Origin: CAVPJW01 sp963705525
Lineage (GTDB): Bacteria > Acidobacteriota > Vicinamibacteria > Vicinamibacterales > CAVPJW01
Assembly: GCA_963705525.1 (NCBI GenBank)
Contig: CAVPJW010000006.1
Location: forward strand, 496,001 to 560,000
Reading direction: 5' to 3'
Length of the DNA stretch: 64,000 nucleotides
In this document: one piece after another, positions 47,683 through 56,099 of the stretch
How the letters are laid out: every line of letters starts with the position of its first letter
Position numbering within the stretch: the stretch's first letter is position 1
Program-made: the position numbers and the translations under genes
The notes under the pieces: generated by a model
Database searches by the model: none
What the model saw: the letters and a program-made list of their open reading frames with translations, nothing else
What the model was told of the DNA's origin: nothing

Positions 47683-48860
47683 CGCCCGCCTGAACCTGAC
47701 TCCATCAAATAGATGGCTGCAGCGAGATAGACCTTCGCGGCGTCCGTCATCTCGTCCATGTCGATGAACGAGTGGGGCGCGTGATGCCACTCTGCCGGGC
47801 CGTACACGACCGTTTCGATTCCCGCCGCGCCGAGGTCGGAGGCATCGGTGACGAACGCCTGAGCGCCGCGGTCGACGTTGATTTGCAGATCGTCGTGTCT
47901 GACGAGCTTGTGAGCCGCGGTCATCGCCTGTACGAGCGGTCCATCGGTCGGGCCCAGGAAGGGCCGCATCCGAACGAGACAGCCGATGCGGACGGGAATC
48001 TCCGTGGGAGCGGCGCGATCCAGCAGCGCCTGGAGATCCGCACGCACGGTGTCCCAGCTCATGCCGGGCACGGTCCGCACATCACCACGGAGCACCGCCT
48101 GCTCTGCAACGTTGCCCGGGAGGCTGCCGGCCTGCATGACGCCGACGACGAATCTGGGGAGCCCTGGCAATCGCGGATGCGGCTCGTGGATGAATGTGAG
48201 ATTCCTGAGCGACGGGTACACGTCCGCAGCCGCAGCGAGCGCATCGACGCCCTGCTCCTTGCGGGAGACATGCGCGATACGGCCCGTGAAGGTCAACTCG
48301 AACTTGATGCAGCCGGCATGGGCCGTCATCAGCGTCAGCGATGTCGGCTCGCCGTTGATCGCATACCGCGGCCAGTTCCCGTCGGTCGCCAGCGCGTACT
48401 TCGTCCCGACGCCGTTCGAGTCGTGATACATGCTCGCGAGGAGGACGAGATCTCCAGGCAGGGGATCCAGGCGCGCGGCCGCCTCGATGGCAGCGATCAT
48501 CGATGCGAGCCCGCCCAGCATGTCGCTCAGGCCCTGGCCGTAGAGGCGGCTACCTTCGATCCACGGACTGTATTGATCGCGAGTCCATCCGGGTGCGATG
48601 CTCGCGTCGATGTGGCCATTGAGCATCACCGACGGACCCGTGCCGCGACCCTTGAGCCGTGCGATGACGTTCGGCCTGCCCGGCAGCACCGGGTCGATGA
48701 GAACGTCGAGACGCGGATGGTCCAGAAACGACGCTACGACGTCAGCCCGCGGGCCCTCGCGCCCCTCGACCTGCGCCACACTGGACAACGCGCGGGCGAT
48801 TTCGACGACCCGCTCTCGCGAAATCCCCGCGATGGCCTTCTCGAGCGCGCTCGAACCCAC
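47679..48860 (-). CDS. M20-family protein with altered catalytic Glu pair
   Basis: 393 residues of the ArgE/DapE/CPG2 fold. Metal ligands in LNGHIDASIAPG (His, Asp), GLSDMLGG (Asp), NGEPTSL (Glu) and the C-terminal HHAPHSFIDM (His) are kept. The normal EE pair (T-A-G/D-E-E) is replaced by MYHDSNGVGTKYAL, so the catalytic Glu appears to be His and the metal-bridging Glu an Asp. Either this branch uses another base or it is a binding protein. It converges with the MLE-like gene (4-bp overlap) at the end of the catabolic island. Compare the canonical M20 enzyme at 22990-24129. Confidence 0.8.
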   Translation of the reverse strand: MGSSALEKAIAGISRERVVEIARALSSVAQVEGREGPRADVVASFLDHPRLDVLIDPVLPGRPNVIARLKGRGTGPSVMLNGHIDASIAPGWTRDQYSPWIEGSRLYGQGLSDMLGGLASMIAAIEAAARLDPLPGDLVLLASMYHDSNGVGTKYALATDGNWPRYAINGEPTSLTLMTAHAGCIKFELTFTGRIAHVSRKEQGVDALAAAADVYPSLRNLTFIHEPHPRLPGLPRFVVGVMQAGSLPGNVAEQAVLRGDVRTVPGMSWDTVRADLQALLDRAAPTEIPVRIGCLVRMRPFLGPTDGPLVQAMTAAHKLVRHDDLQINVDRGAQAFVTDASDLGAAGIETVVYGPAEWHHAPHSFIDMDEMTDAAKVYLAAAIYLMESGSGGR

Positions 48861-48965
48861 GCGATTCTCCTCCGCGCCTCGAACACGTACGGGTCTGAAG
48901 TCCGCGCAACACTAGACGAGCTTTCGGAAGGGGTCAAGGTCAGCGGCGGATCCCGGCGGGGTAAC

Positions 48966-49003
48966 CGTCGAAGAGCGTGGGCGTCGTCGAAGAGCGTGGG
49001 CGT
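48966..49003. repeat. Perfect 2 x 19-bp tandem repeat
   Basis: Two identical consecutive 19-base units (48966-48984 and 48985-49003) lie about 80 bp upstream of the sigma-54-type promoter. This is where an enhancer-binding protein would be expected, but the unit is not palindromic, so replication slippage is an equal alternative. Confidence 0.6.
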
Positions 49004-49080
49004 CGGACAAAACTCACCTGTCAGGAGTACTTTCCCAAGAGTCCTGCCCGTAATCTATTGATTCCACGCGTTAATACGGC

Positions 49081-49096
49081 TGGCAAAGCTCTTGCT
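49081..49096 (+). promoter_or_regulatory. Sigma-54 (-24/-12) promoter of the PEP-CTERM gene
   Basis: TGGCAAAGCTCTTGCT matches the RpoN consensus TGGCAC-N5-TTGCW at all but one conserved base, with the required 10 bases between the GG and GC elements. It ends 36 bp before the start codon, leaving a leader of about 25 nt. PEP-CTERM genes in other bacteria are known to be RpoN-dependent through PrsK/PrsR. Confidence 0.75.
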
Positions 49097-49132
49097 AAAA
49101 GCGGGGGTCGACTTTATCATCGCCCCGGAGAC

Positions 49133-49819
49133 ATGATGAAACTGCGCGGTTCAGTCCTGGCGGTGGTCCTAACAGCGTGGGCGACCGTGGCGTCGGCAAC
49201 GCCCATCAATCTATCGGCGACCGAGCCGAACTTGTTAGGTACGGGCGGTATTCTCGACAGTCTGTACGGCCTTTCCAACCTGTCGCAGGTCGCTGACGAG
49301 GCAGACCAGGTATGGACCAATCTCGGAAGTGTAACCGCCACGACGGTGGCCAAGTATTCTGGGTTCTCTCAAACTTTCGGATACTTCGACACGACCAGCA
49401 ATTTCGTTCCCTTGTTCACCTCGAGCAGTAACACGACCACCTCAGGCAGCTTCAGCAGTCTGGCGTCTGGATCCGCGTTCAGTTTCGGGCTCGATCCCAG
49501 CGGATCACCGCTCTGGAATTCTGTCGCGCCCAGCAACCCGGGTGGCTTGGATCACCTCGTCGCGTGGCAAGTTCTCTTCGGGCCCTCCGCCGGTAACTTT
49601 GTCCTGGCGTGGGAAGATCTGAACCTTGGCGATCAGGACTATAACGACTTGGTACTGGAGATCGCCGGCGCCGGCCTCTTGGTGCCCGGCACTCCTTCGT
49701 CCGGACCAGGTGACGTGCCTCAGTCTGTTCCGGAGCCAGCAACGCTCGTTCTCGTCGGGCTCGGCCTTGCGTCGGTCCTCGGACGAAGCACGAGAAAACG
49801 TTCAAATCCACGATCATAA
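49133..49819 (+). CDS. PEP-CTERM sorting domain protein with DUF4114
   Basis: 228 residues from ATG 49133 (a second ATG follows immediately) behind GGAG. A signal peptide (LRGSVLAVVLTAWATVASA, about 3-22) leads into a Ser/Thr-rich exodomain. The DUF4114 motif WEDLNLGDQDYNDLVLEI (about 160-177) has the clustered Asp residues typical of calcium-binding exoproteins. The C-terminus is a textbook PEP-CTERM signal: VPEPATLVLVGLGLASVLG followed by RSTRKRS. Such proteins are processed by exosortase (EpsH/XrtA) and exported to the surface or biofilm matrix; no exosortase is in the window. A sigma-54-type promoter precedes it. Confidence 0.9.
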   Translation: MMKLRGSVLAVVLTAWATVASATPINLSATEPNLLGTGGILDSLYGLSNLSQVADEADQVWTNLGSVTATTVAKYSGFSQTFGYFDTTSNFVPLFTSSSNTTTSGSFSSLASGSAFSFGLDPSGSPLWNSVAPSNPGGLDHLVAWQVLFGPSAGNFVLAWEDLNLGDQDYNDLVLEIAGAGLLVPGTPSSGPGDVPQSVPEPATLVLVGLGLASVLGRSTRKRSNPRS

Positions 49820-49895
49820 GCCAGGCTGAACAGGGCGAGACGGCGCTTCGATTCCGCAAGCTCGGGCAGATCCAGATCCGCGTTCCTCCCACATC

Positions 49896-50966
49896 GTGAC
49901 AGCTTCAACCAGTCTTAACGCGTCGGCGACGACCCTGATCCTTTGCCTGGTGGCGTGTGGCGGACAGCCGTCGAAGAGCAATCCCGAGGCGGCCGCCGTT
50001 CCGCCGTCGGGCCGGGCGCGCGCGTCTGTGCCTCTGCCGCCGCCCACCGACCTGCGAGTCACATTTCTGGGCACTGGCGCGCCGCGCCCGTCGTTCGATC
50101 GCTACGGTCCAAGTACCCTGGTCGAAGCAGGCAACCAGCGACTGCTGGTCGACCCGAGTTGGGGGTTACGGGAACGGCTGCTCGAGGCAGGATCGTTCGA
50201 ATTGATCACGGGGATCGATCAAGTGCTGGTCACGCATCTCCACTACGACCACACGATCGGGCTTCCAGATCTCTGGCTCACGGGATGGCTCTATGGCCGG
50301 CGCAGTCCGCTGGTCGTCGAAGGACCAGTCGGCACACGCGCCATGATGGGCCACGTCGAACAGGCGTTCGCGTGGGACGTCGCGTATCGTGAAAAGGTCG
50401 GTGTCCCGGCCGCAGGCATCGCCATCGATGCGCGGGATATCGCGCCGGGAGTCATCATCGACCGAGACGGGCTCAGGGTGACCGCATTCGAAGTCGAGCA
50501 CATGCCGATCGACATCAAGACTCGCGCGCTGCTGCCATTCGATGGTCAGACGTTGGGTTTCCGGTTCGACTATCACGGCCGGTCGCTCGTGCTGTCCGGC
50601 GACACCCGCCCGAGCGACAGTGTCGTGAAGCACGCGCAAGGCGTCGATGTGCTCGTGCACGAAGTGCAGGTGCCTTCGCCCGACGAAACCGAAGAGGCCA
50701 GGCGCGCCAACGTCAGCCTGTCGGTGCACACCGAACCGCGCGATGCCGCCGCAATCTTCACGCGGGCGCGACCGCGAATGGCCGTCTACTCACACATCAT
50801 CCCGCCCGACGTTACCGAGACCCAGCTGAAGGCCGCCACTCCGTATGACGGAGCGCTTACCGTGGCCCACGATCTGATGATGATCACGATCGGCGAGCGC
50901 ATCGAGGTGGCCGACCGCCCGCGCGCAGGCAGGGAGAGCTTCGAACGCTCTGGCGCGATCAAGTAA
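49896..50966 (+). CDS. MBL-fold metallo-hydrolase lipoprotein (RNase Z/arylsulfatase-like)
   Basis: 356 residues from GTG 49896. A lipobox near residue 21 (LCLVACGG) predicts envelope anchoring. The metallo-beta-lactamase fold shows LRVTFLGTGAPRPSFDRYG (about 53-71), the zinc motif VTHLHYDHTIGLPDLW (HxHxDH, about 113-128), VEHMPIDI (His), LVLSGDTRPSD (Asp) and a final His in AVYSHIIPPD. The overall form is that of RNase Z-type or arylsulfatase-type hydrolases, but the lipid anchor excludes tRNA processing, so an extracytoplasmic ester or phosphodiester substrate is likelier. It converges on the HzsA-like gene (2-bp gap). Confidence 0.85.
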   Translation: MTASTSLNASATTLILCLVACGGQPSKSNPEAAAVPPSGRARASVPLPPPTDLRVTFLGTGAPRPSFDRYGPSTLVEAGNQRLLVDPSWGLRERLLEAGSFELITGIDQVLVTHLHYDHTIGLPDLWLTGWLYGRRSPLVVEGPVGTRAMMGHVEQAFAWDVAYREKVGVPAAGIAIDARDIAPGVIIDRDGLRVTAFEVEHMPIDIKTRALLPFDGQTLGFRFDYHGRSLVLSGDTRPSDSVVKHAQGVDVLVHEVQVPSPDETEEARRANVSLSVHTEPRDAAAIFTRARPRMAVYSHIIPPDVTETQLKAATPYDGALTVAHDLMMITIGERIEVADRPRAGRESFERSGAIK

Positions 50967-50968
50967 GG

Positions 50969-53900
50969 TCAGGGCAGCGTCGGAGTGGACGACAGCACGA
51001 CCAATCCCGGTGTAAGCGCTCCGCTGGTGGTGCTGACGTTCCCGAGGCTCGTGTTGATCATTCGGGCCCACTGACCGTGGGTCTTGTTGTACCCGATGAT
51101 GTCCGACTTGCCATCGGCATTCAGATCCAGCGCCGAAAGGGTCCACGCGGGAGCGATTGACATCGCGTACTGCGTGAACTGCCCAATGCCGGTCGTGACG
51201 AACTCAGTGAGCCCACCGTTTGCCGCGTTGTAGAAAAGGAGATCGAGACGTCCGTCGGCGTTCAGATCCCCACCGACGATCTGCCCACTCTTGGCCCACA
51301 CGCCCTTGGTCGACGTGAAGCCGACGGTCGTGGTCGCGACCGCTTCCTGCCAGCCTCCCGTAGCGGGCCGATAGAGGAACACGTCCGACCGTCCATCAAC
51401 GTTCAGATCGCCAACGGCAATCTGCGCGGAAGGCGCCGATGCCCACGCGCCGCTGACGATGCGGAAGGTGCCTCGCCCTGTCGTGATGCATTCGCGCCAT
51501 ACGCCGCTTGCGGGGACCAGGCCGAACACATCGGCCTTCCGGTCGCCGTTGAAATCTCCCTGCGCGAGCTGCAGGCCCTTGATCCATTGCCCGCTGAACA
51601 GCGCGAACGTACCGCCGCCGTTGCTGAATGCTTCCTGCCACTGGCCTGTCTGCGCGTTGTACGCGAGGAGATCGGTCTTACCGTCGCCATCGAGATCCGC
51701 CGCGACGATCGTGAAGCCGGATGCCCAGGTTCCCTGCGCGGCGGTGAACCCTCCCTGTCCGTCGTTCAGGTACGCGGCCCACCAGCCGCTGCTCATGCGA
51801 TACGCGAAGACGTCGGTATAGCCATCGCCGTTCAGATCGGCTGCGGTCACACCCAGCCCGGTCGGCCAGACACCCGTGCGTACGCCGAGCCCGCCGGCCT
51901 GATCGTTCAGAAGCATCCACCAGGCGCCGGTCGCGGGACTGTAGAGGAATAGATCGGCGGCGCCGTCTCCATTGAGATCGATCGAGCCGCGAGTCGCGGG
52001 GGCTCCAAGCATCGGCCTGAACGTCGCTGTGCACGAGTGGTTCGCGCTCATCGACACGGCCGCGTCCGTGCAGTCGGCATCGCCACTCCAGCCTCCAAAC
52101 GCAAATCCCGTCGCCGGTGCTGGCTTGAGTGTGACCGCTGTTCCTTGTGGGAACGTCGCACTGCAGGTTGTCGGACAAGCGATGCCGCTCTGGACGCTGG
52201 TCACGGCACCGCTTCCGACAATCTCAACGGTGAGTGTGGTTGGGTCCCCGGTTGGCGGCGGCGGTGGTGGCGGGGGAGGAGGCGGTGGCGGGGGAGGTGG
52301 CGGAGCTACGGCGCCCTTCCAGAATCTGAGCAGGTCGGCGAGTGCCTGGGGCGGATTCTGCGGCGCGACCTGGCCCGCCTGATCCCGACTGTTCAGCCCG
52401 TGGCACGACGTGCACACGCGAATCTCACCGGGCTGAAACGTCAGCCAGTACCGCTCGCGGACGACCGGCGTGCCCGCATTGTTCGTCAATTGCCAACTCA
52501 TCGCCCGGCGCGCCGGCACGAACGCCGCCATCGATCCGTCGAGGCCGAGCGCCACACTGCCTGGCACGCTGGAGGTATTTGGCGGATTGCTCACCTGAGG
52601 ATCGTGCATCACCTGGGCAATGACGCGTCGTCCAGGCCACGGTGATGACGCGCCCCCAAGGCCACGAATCTGATCGGCCTGGAAGAACTGCATGCGCGAG
52701 ACGTCGTAGATCTTGCCGGTTGCGCCGATGGTCTTGACGTTGGTTCCGGCGATGCGCAGGTTGAAGGGCTGCTGTCGATCGGCGACATCGCGTGTCGTCA
52801 CGTTGTGGCTGACGACGAGAGCCAGGTTGTTGTCGACGAGGTATGTCCGCAGATCCGAGACGGACACGTTCTCAGCGGTCAGCACCTGCTGTTCGGGCGC
52901 GCCGAGCGTGGGCTCGAGCCGGGTCGGGATGACGCGGGAGCGCACTTCGACCGGGTCCAGCTCCCACAGTGCACCCGTGTACGCGATCAGTTCGTCCGGA
53001 TCGTAGTAGCTGATACTCTTCGTCAGGCCGCCGGTGAATGGTTGTCCGGCGACCCAGTAGTTGCCGGAGTGGACCATTGTCTTCAAACGGAAGGCATACC
53101 GAGAGCCAGGCCGCGTTCGGGATCCCGTGTTCACGTCTTCGCGCGTCTCCGACGTGTGCACCGCGACGAGTGACCCGTTCGACAGCGGCAGGGGATTCCG
53201 ATAGAAACCGGAGTGATTTGGCGACGGTGCGTTCGTGACCTTCGTCGTATCGCGGTGCGTCACGTATGTGACGCTCATCTGGTCGGCGGGCAAGCCAAGG
53301 GGGCCGTTGAGCGAGACGATCTGCCCGGCCGCGTGCGTCCGGAATTCGGGCGCGTCGATGCCGAAGTACACGCCGGGACGAAGCGGGTCTTCCCTCATCT
53401 GCAGAAGGTTCTCGATCGCGTGCTGATTGAATCGGCCGGTCCCGTCGTCGATGAACTCCGAGAGGTTCCCATCGTCAGTCAGGCTCAGGTTGAAGTACTC
53501 GCCGAGCTCGTGACGGCCGATGTGATTGAGGGTTTCCTCTTCGGTGCCGTCCTCGTTGATTTGCCACGGAAAGAACTGGTTGAATTCGTGCCCGGCCAGG
53601 TTGGTGCCTGCCAGAAGGTCGTGTCGATCGGAGCGCGGCTCCGGAAAGATCTCGGCTCGCGTGTTGAGCTTCGCGGCGGTCGCGGTCTCGTTCGCGTAGT
53701 TGAATGTTCCGTAGTTCGCTTCGCCGAGCGCATCGGAGTCGGCCTGCTGGTCGCGCTGCAGATGATCCCACCGGGAGAAGATCACGCGACCGAAGCTGTC
53801 AACGAGTGGCTTGAACGCGCCCGACGGCGCGTTTTCCATCATGAACAGCGAACCAGTCGCGGGATCGAGGCTCCAGAGTCCGGTGGTGCTCGGCGCAGTC

Positions 53901-54508
53901 TCGTACTCGTCCAGGAGAGGATAGAGATGCCGCTCGCCGGTTCGCGGGCGGTCCGATGTAAAGATGATGCGGCCGTCAGTGCCGTAGATCGGACTGACGT
54001 TGTTGAAGTTCACGGGCTGGTTCGGCACCTTGGTGATGACCGGCGTATCCGAGGGAGCGAGACCCGTGATTTCATACAACTGCCAGTAGTAGTCCTCCCA
54101 CTCGTACCGCTGCACCGTCGATCCGACCACCATGCTGAAGATGGCCTTCGTGCCGGTCCAGTCTACCGATGGTTCCCGCACGGCGATTGACTGCGCGCCC
54201 TGAAACCCGGCGTTGCCGTAGCCGGCCGCCTGCGTGAGGTTCTTGAGCGATCCGTCTGCGTATCGAATCCAGAGGTCGCCGCCTCTGGGCGCGCTCTGGA
54301 TGTCGCCCCCGTGGTTGCCGAAGACGGATCCGATCGTCGTGTAGTCCGCCGGAACCGGCACCTGGGTGACGAAGAGAATGGGATAGGGCGCCGCGGCGAT
54401 TCCGGCGGCGCTGAGGGGCGCCGGAACGCGCGGGCCGATCACGACGATGGCCGTGGCGACCAAAAGGGCGAGAAGCGGCAGACGCGAGGTTCGGGGCCGA
54501 TCGATCAT
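50969..54508 (-). CDS. HzsA-like monoheme cytochrome-type protein fused to FG-GAP repeats
   Basis: 1179 residues with a signal peptide (LLALLVATAIVVIG). The region about 40-690 resembles the hydrazine-synthase-alpha-like middle domain (e.g. FSRWDHLQRDQ, VFGNHGGDIQSAP, PGRRVIAQVMHDPQ) and ends with one haem c site, CTSCHGLN (about 699). A run of 17 prolines follows, then a Cys-rich bacterial repeat domain (CPTTCSATF, GGWSGDADC; about 760-830), then seven FG-GAP/VCBS-type blade repeats, each starting D-(L/F)-(N/D)-x-DG-like (about 850-1160). HzsA-like proteins occur in many non-anammox bacteria; a redox or carbohydrate-binding surface role is inferred. Confidence 0.8.
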   Translation of the reverse strand: MIDRPRTSRLPLLALLVATAIVVIGPRVPAPLSAAGIAAAPYPILFVTQVPVPADYTTIGSVFGNHGGDIQSAPRGGDLWIRYADGSLKNLTQAAGYGNAGFQGAQSIAVREPSVDWTGTKAIFSMVVGSTVQRYEWEDYYWQLYEITGLAPSDTPVITKVPNQPVNFNNVSPIYGTDGRIIFTSDRPRTGERHLYPLLDEYETAPSTTGLWSLDPATGSLFMMENAPSGAFKPLVDSFGRVIFSRWDHLQRDQQADSDALGEANYGTFNYANETATAAKLNTRAEIFPEPRSDRHDLLAGTNLAGHEFNQFFPWQINEDGTEEETLNHIGRHELGEYFNLSLTDDGNLSEFIDDGTGRFNQHAIENLLQMREDPLRPGVYFGIDAPEFRTHAAGQIVSLNGPLGLPADQMSVTYVTHRDTTKVTNAPSPNHSGFYRNPLPLSNGSLVAVHTSETREDVNTGSRTRPGSRYAFRLKTMVHSGNYWVAGQPFTGGLTKSISYYDPDELIAYTGALWELDPVEVRSRVIPTRLEPTLGAPEQQVLTAENVSVSDLRTYLVDNNLALVVSHNVTTRDVADRQQPFNLRIAGTNVKTIGATGKIYDVSRMQFFQADQIRGLGGASSPWPGRRVIAQVMHDPQVSNPPNTSSVPGSVALGLDGSMAAFVPARRAMSWQLTNNAGTPVVRERYWLTFQPGEIRVCTSCHGLNSRDQAGQVAPQNPPQALADLLRFWKGAVAPPPPPPPPPPPPPPPPPTGDPTTLTVEIVGSGAVTSVQSGIACPTTCSATFPQGTAVTLKPAPATGFAFGGWSGDADCTDAAVSMSANHSCTATFRPMLGAPATRGSIDLNGDGAADLFLYSPATGAWWMLLNDQAGGLGVRTGVWPTGLGVTAADLNGDGYTDVFAYRMSSGWWAAYLNDGQGGFTAAQGTWASGFTIVAADLDGDGKTDLLAYNAQTGQWQEAFSNGGGTFALFSGQWIKGLQLAQGDFNGDRKADVFGLVPASGVWRECITTGRGTFRIVSGAWASAPSAQIAVGDLNVDGRSDVFLYRPATGGWQEAVATTTVGFTSTKGVWAKSGQIVGGDLNADGRLDLLFYNAANGGLTEFVTTGIGQFTQYAMSIAPAWTLSALDLNADGKSDIIGYNKTHGQWARMINTSLGNVSTTSGALTPGLVVLSSTPTLP

Positions 54509-54630
54509 GGTTCGCCCTCAATTCCAGCAGGCGAAATCACGGATTTGTCGGGAAAACAGGCGAAGAGCTGCCTATTAGGGAATGGTGAGCAGCCTCTGTG
54601 CCAGACCGGTGGTCGAGCGGCAGAGGTTGA

Positions 54631-54978
54631 CTAGGAGATGGCTTGCTTCGCAGCCTTTCGGGCAGTCTTCGCGGCTTTGCGAATGTTGCTCCATCGTTTC
54701 CTGGCGGCTGCCTGCATTTTGGCGCGGGTGGCTGCTGAAACTTTGCGGGCCTTCTTCAGCCGTTTCTTGACCTGGCGAGTCTGCGATTGGGCCTCACCGG
54801 ACAACTCTTTCAACAGGCTGTCGGCGTGCGCCTTGACCGCGTGAAGCTCTGCCGCCGCTTCGTCACGTTGCCTCGCTAATGCCCGGACCTTGGCTTCGGC
54901 GGAGCCGAGGAGTGTGCCCAGACTCTTGGCGAAATTCTCCAGGCGGTTGGTGTTACGTTTCCGACGTCTCTTCGCCAT
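54631..54978 (-). CDS. Small basic coiled-coil protein
   Basis: 115 residues from ATG 54978 (MAKRRRKRNTNRLENF). The middle part (about 25-70) has heptad-like helix content (AKVRALARQRDEAAAELHAV). The C-terminal 45 residues are extremely rich in Lys, Arg and Ala (KKRLKKARKVSAATRAKMQ, then KAAKTARKAAKQAIS). This composition resembles histone-H1-like or nucleoid-associated tails, so nucleic-acid binding is plausible but not shown. No known domain was recognised. It stands alone, 122 bp from the HzsA-like gene. Confidence 0.6.
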   Translation of the reverse strand: MAKRRRKRNTNRLENFAKSLGTLLGSAEAKVRALARQRDEAAAELHAVKAHADSLLKELSGEAQSQTRQVKKRLKKARKVSAATRAKMQAAARKRWSNIRKAAKTARKAAKQAIS

Positions 54979-55045
54979 GGACCCTCCACGAAACCCAACG
55001 AGAACTCTCACGCCATCATATTACGGGTCGAGGCGTTCCAAAGAG

Positions 55046-55948
55046 CTACTGAATTCGTTTCAGGCGCGTGTGCGAGTACAGCTCGAAATCCTTGCCAGGC
55101 TCCGCGAGCTCGAACACCTCTTCGACCTTGTCCGGTCCTACAGCGCGATAGCTTTCACGCGCCCGCCAGCCGGACGGAATGTTCTCGATGGCTTCGGTCG
55201 TGAATACAAGAGGAGGGCCGATTGCGCCAGGCTCTGCGATGTATTGATTGACGAACCCTTCGACGTGGAACTGACGCAACACCAGACATCGACGATTCGC
55301 GTCGAAACTGAACATGCCCATGTCTTCGTGCGTTTCGCCTTTGGGGTTCTTGTCCTGTGGAGGATAGATGCTCTGGTTCGTCACGTGGATGTACTTCGAA
55401 TTCAGGATCGGAGTGTAGGACCGTTGCACGGTGCCTGCGCCCGGTTGACCTTCTGAAGTGCCGGTCCAGCGGCCGATCAAGAACTGGAGAGGCTTCATCG
55501 CATCCGCAGGTGCCTGTGCTTCCTGCGCAACAAGCGATCCTGATTGCAGAGTTGCTACGCACAAAACGAGTCCAAGCGCAAGATGCTTTGATTGTCGTGC
55601 CCGGCTGCGTTTCGGATAACGCTGCGTTGCGAACCCGACAATTGCACCTAACAGCATCCCCGGCAATACAATCTCGAAGTAGTGGGAGGGTTGACCCTGC
55701 TGAGCAGGGATGGCCGCGAGCGTGCTGAGTGCCCAGCCAATCGCGACGCCGCTGGCAATGCCCCATGCCGTCGACTTCCATCGCTGGGCGATCATGCCAG
55801 CCAGTGCGCCGGTCACGATCCCCTTGATTGTCGAACCGATGAGAATCGCCACGATCATGGGCCGCGCATCCGGATAGGCGAGCGCCGAGACGCCGTCGAT
55901 GATTCCGAGCGCTCCACCGAGCAGGGTTCCCAAAACGGGTTTGTTCAT
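55046..55948 (-). CDS. Membrane protein fused to a lipocalin/nitrobindin-like (DUF1579-type) domain
   Basis: 300 residues from ATG 55948, chosen because GAGGTG lies 6 bases upstream. The N-terminal half has three to four helices (LGTLLGGALGIIDGVSALAY, MIVAILIGSTIKGIVTGALA, GIASGVAIGWALSTLAAI, MLLGAIVGFATQRY). After a further hydrophobic segment (about 123-145) comes a beta-barrel-type domain starting MKPLQFLIGRWTGTSEGQPG. This FLxGxWxG opening is typical of DUF1579/nitrobindin-like small-molecule or haem-binding barrels; later parts are DMGMFSFDANRRCLVLRQFH and GPDKVEEVFELAE. The combination is uncommon, and a sensor or binding role is possible. Confidence 0.65.
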   Translation of the reverse strand: MNKPVLGTLLGGALGIIDGVSALAYPDARPMIVAILIGSTIKGIVTGALAGMIAQRWKSTAWGIASGVAIGWALSTLAAIPAQQGQPSHYFEIVLPGMLLGAIVGFATQRYPKRSRARQSKHLALGLVLCVATLQSGSLVAQEAQAPADAMKPLQFLIGRWTGTSEGQPGAGTVQRSYTPILNSKYIHVTNQSIYPPQDKNPKGETHEDMGMFSFDANRRCLVLRQFHVEGFVNQYIAEPGAIGPPLVFTTEAIENIPSGWRARESYRAVGPDKVEEVFELAEPGKDFELYSHTRLKRIQ

Positions 55949-56099
55949 GGCCGGCACCTCTTATTGCAACTCTTACACGCACGCGCGCCGATCAGTACCG
56001 CATTCACGAGCTGCGATCAATCGATGACGGCGCCTGGTGCGATGAGCGAGGATGGACGCAACCAATGCGTCGTCCTCCTGGTGCCGTAAGGTAGCCATT

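Noticed and set aside
51000..52000. Regularly spaced short repeats suggestive of a CRISPR array
   Set aside because: The periodicity comes from FG-GAP coding repeats; units are diverged and in frame.
52252..52306. Poly-glycine microsatellite on the plus strand
   Set aside because: It is the reverse complement of the 17-proline linker codons, with varied third bases, so it is coding rather than a simple repeat.
53213..54190. 325-codon plus-strand frame inside the HzsA-like gene
   Set aside because: Shadow frame; the opposite strand encodes a complete protein with signal peptide, haem motif and repeats.
50969..54508. Hydrazine synthase and anammox metabolism
   Set aside because: Only an alpha-like domain with one haem site is present; beta/gamma subunits and the anammox context are absent, and HzsA-like proteins are widespread.
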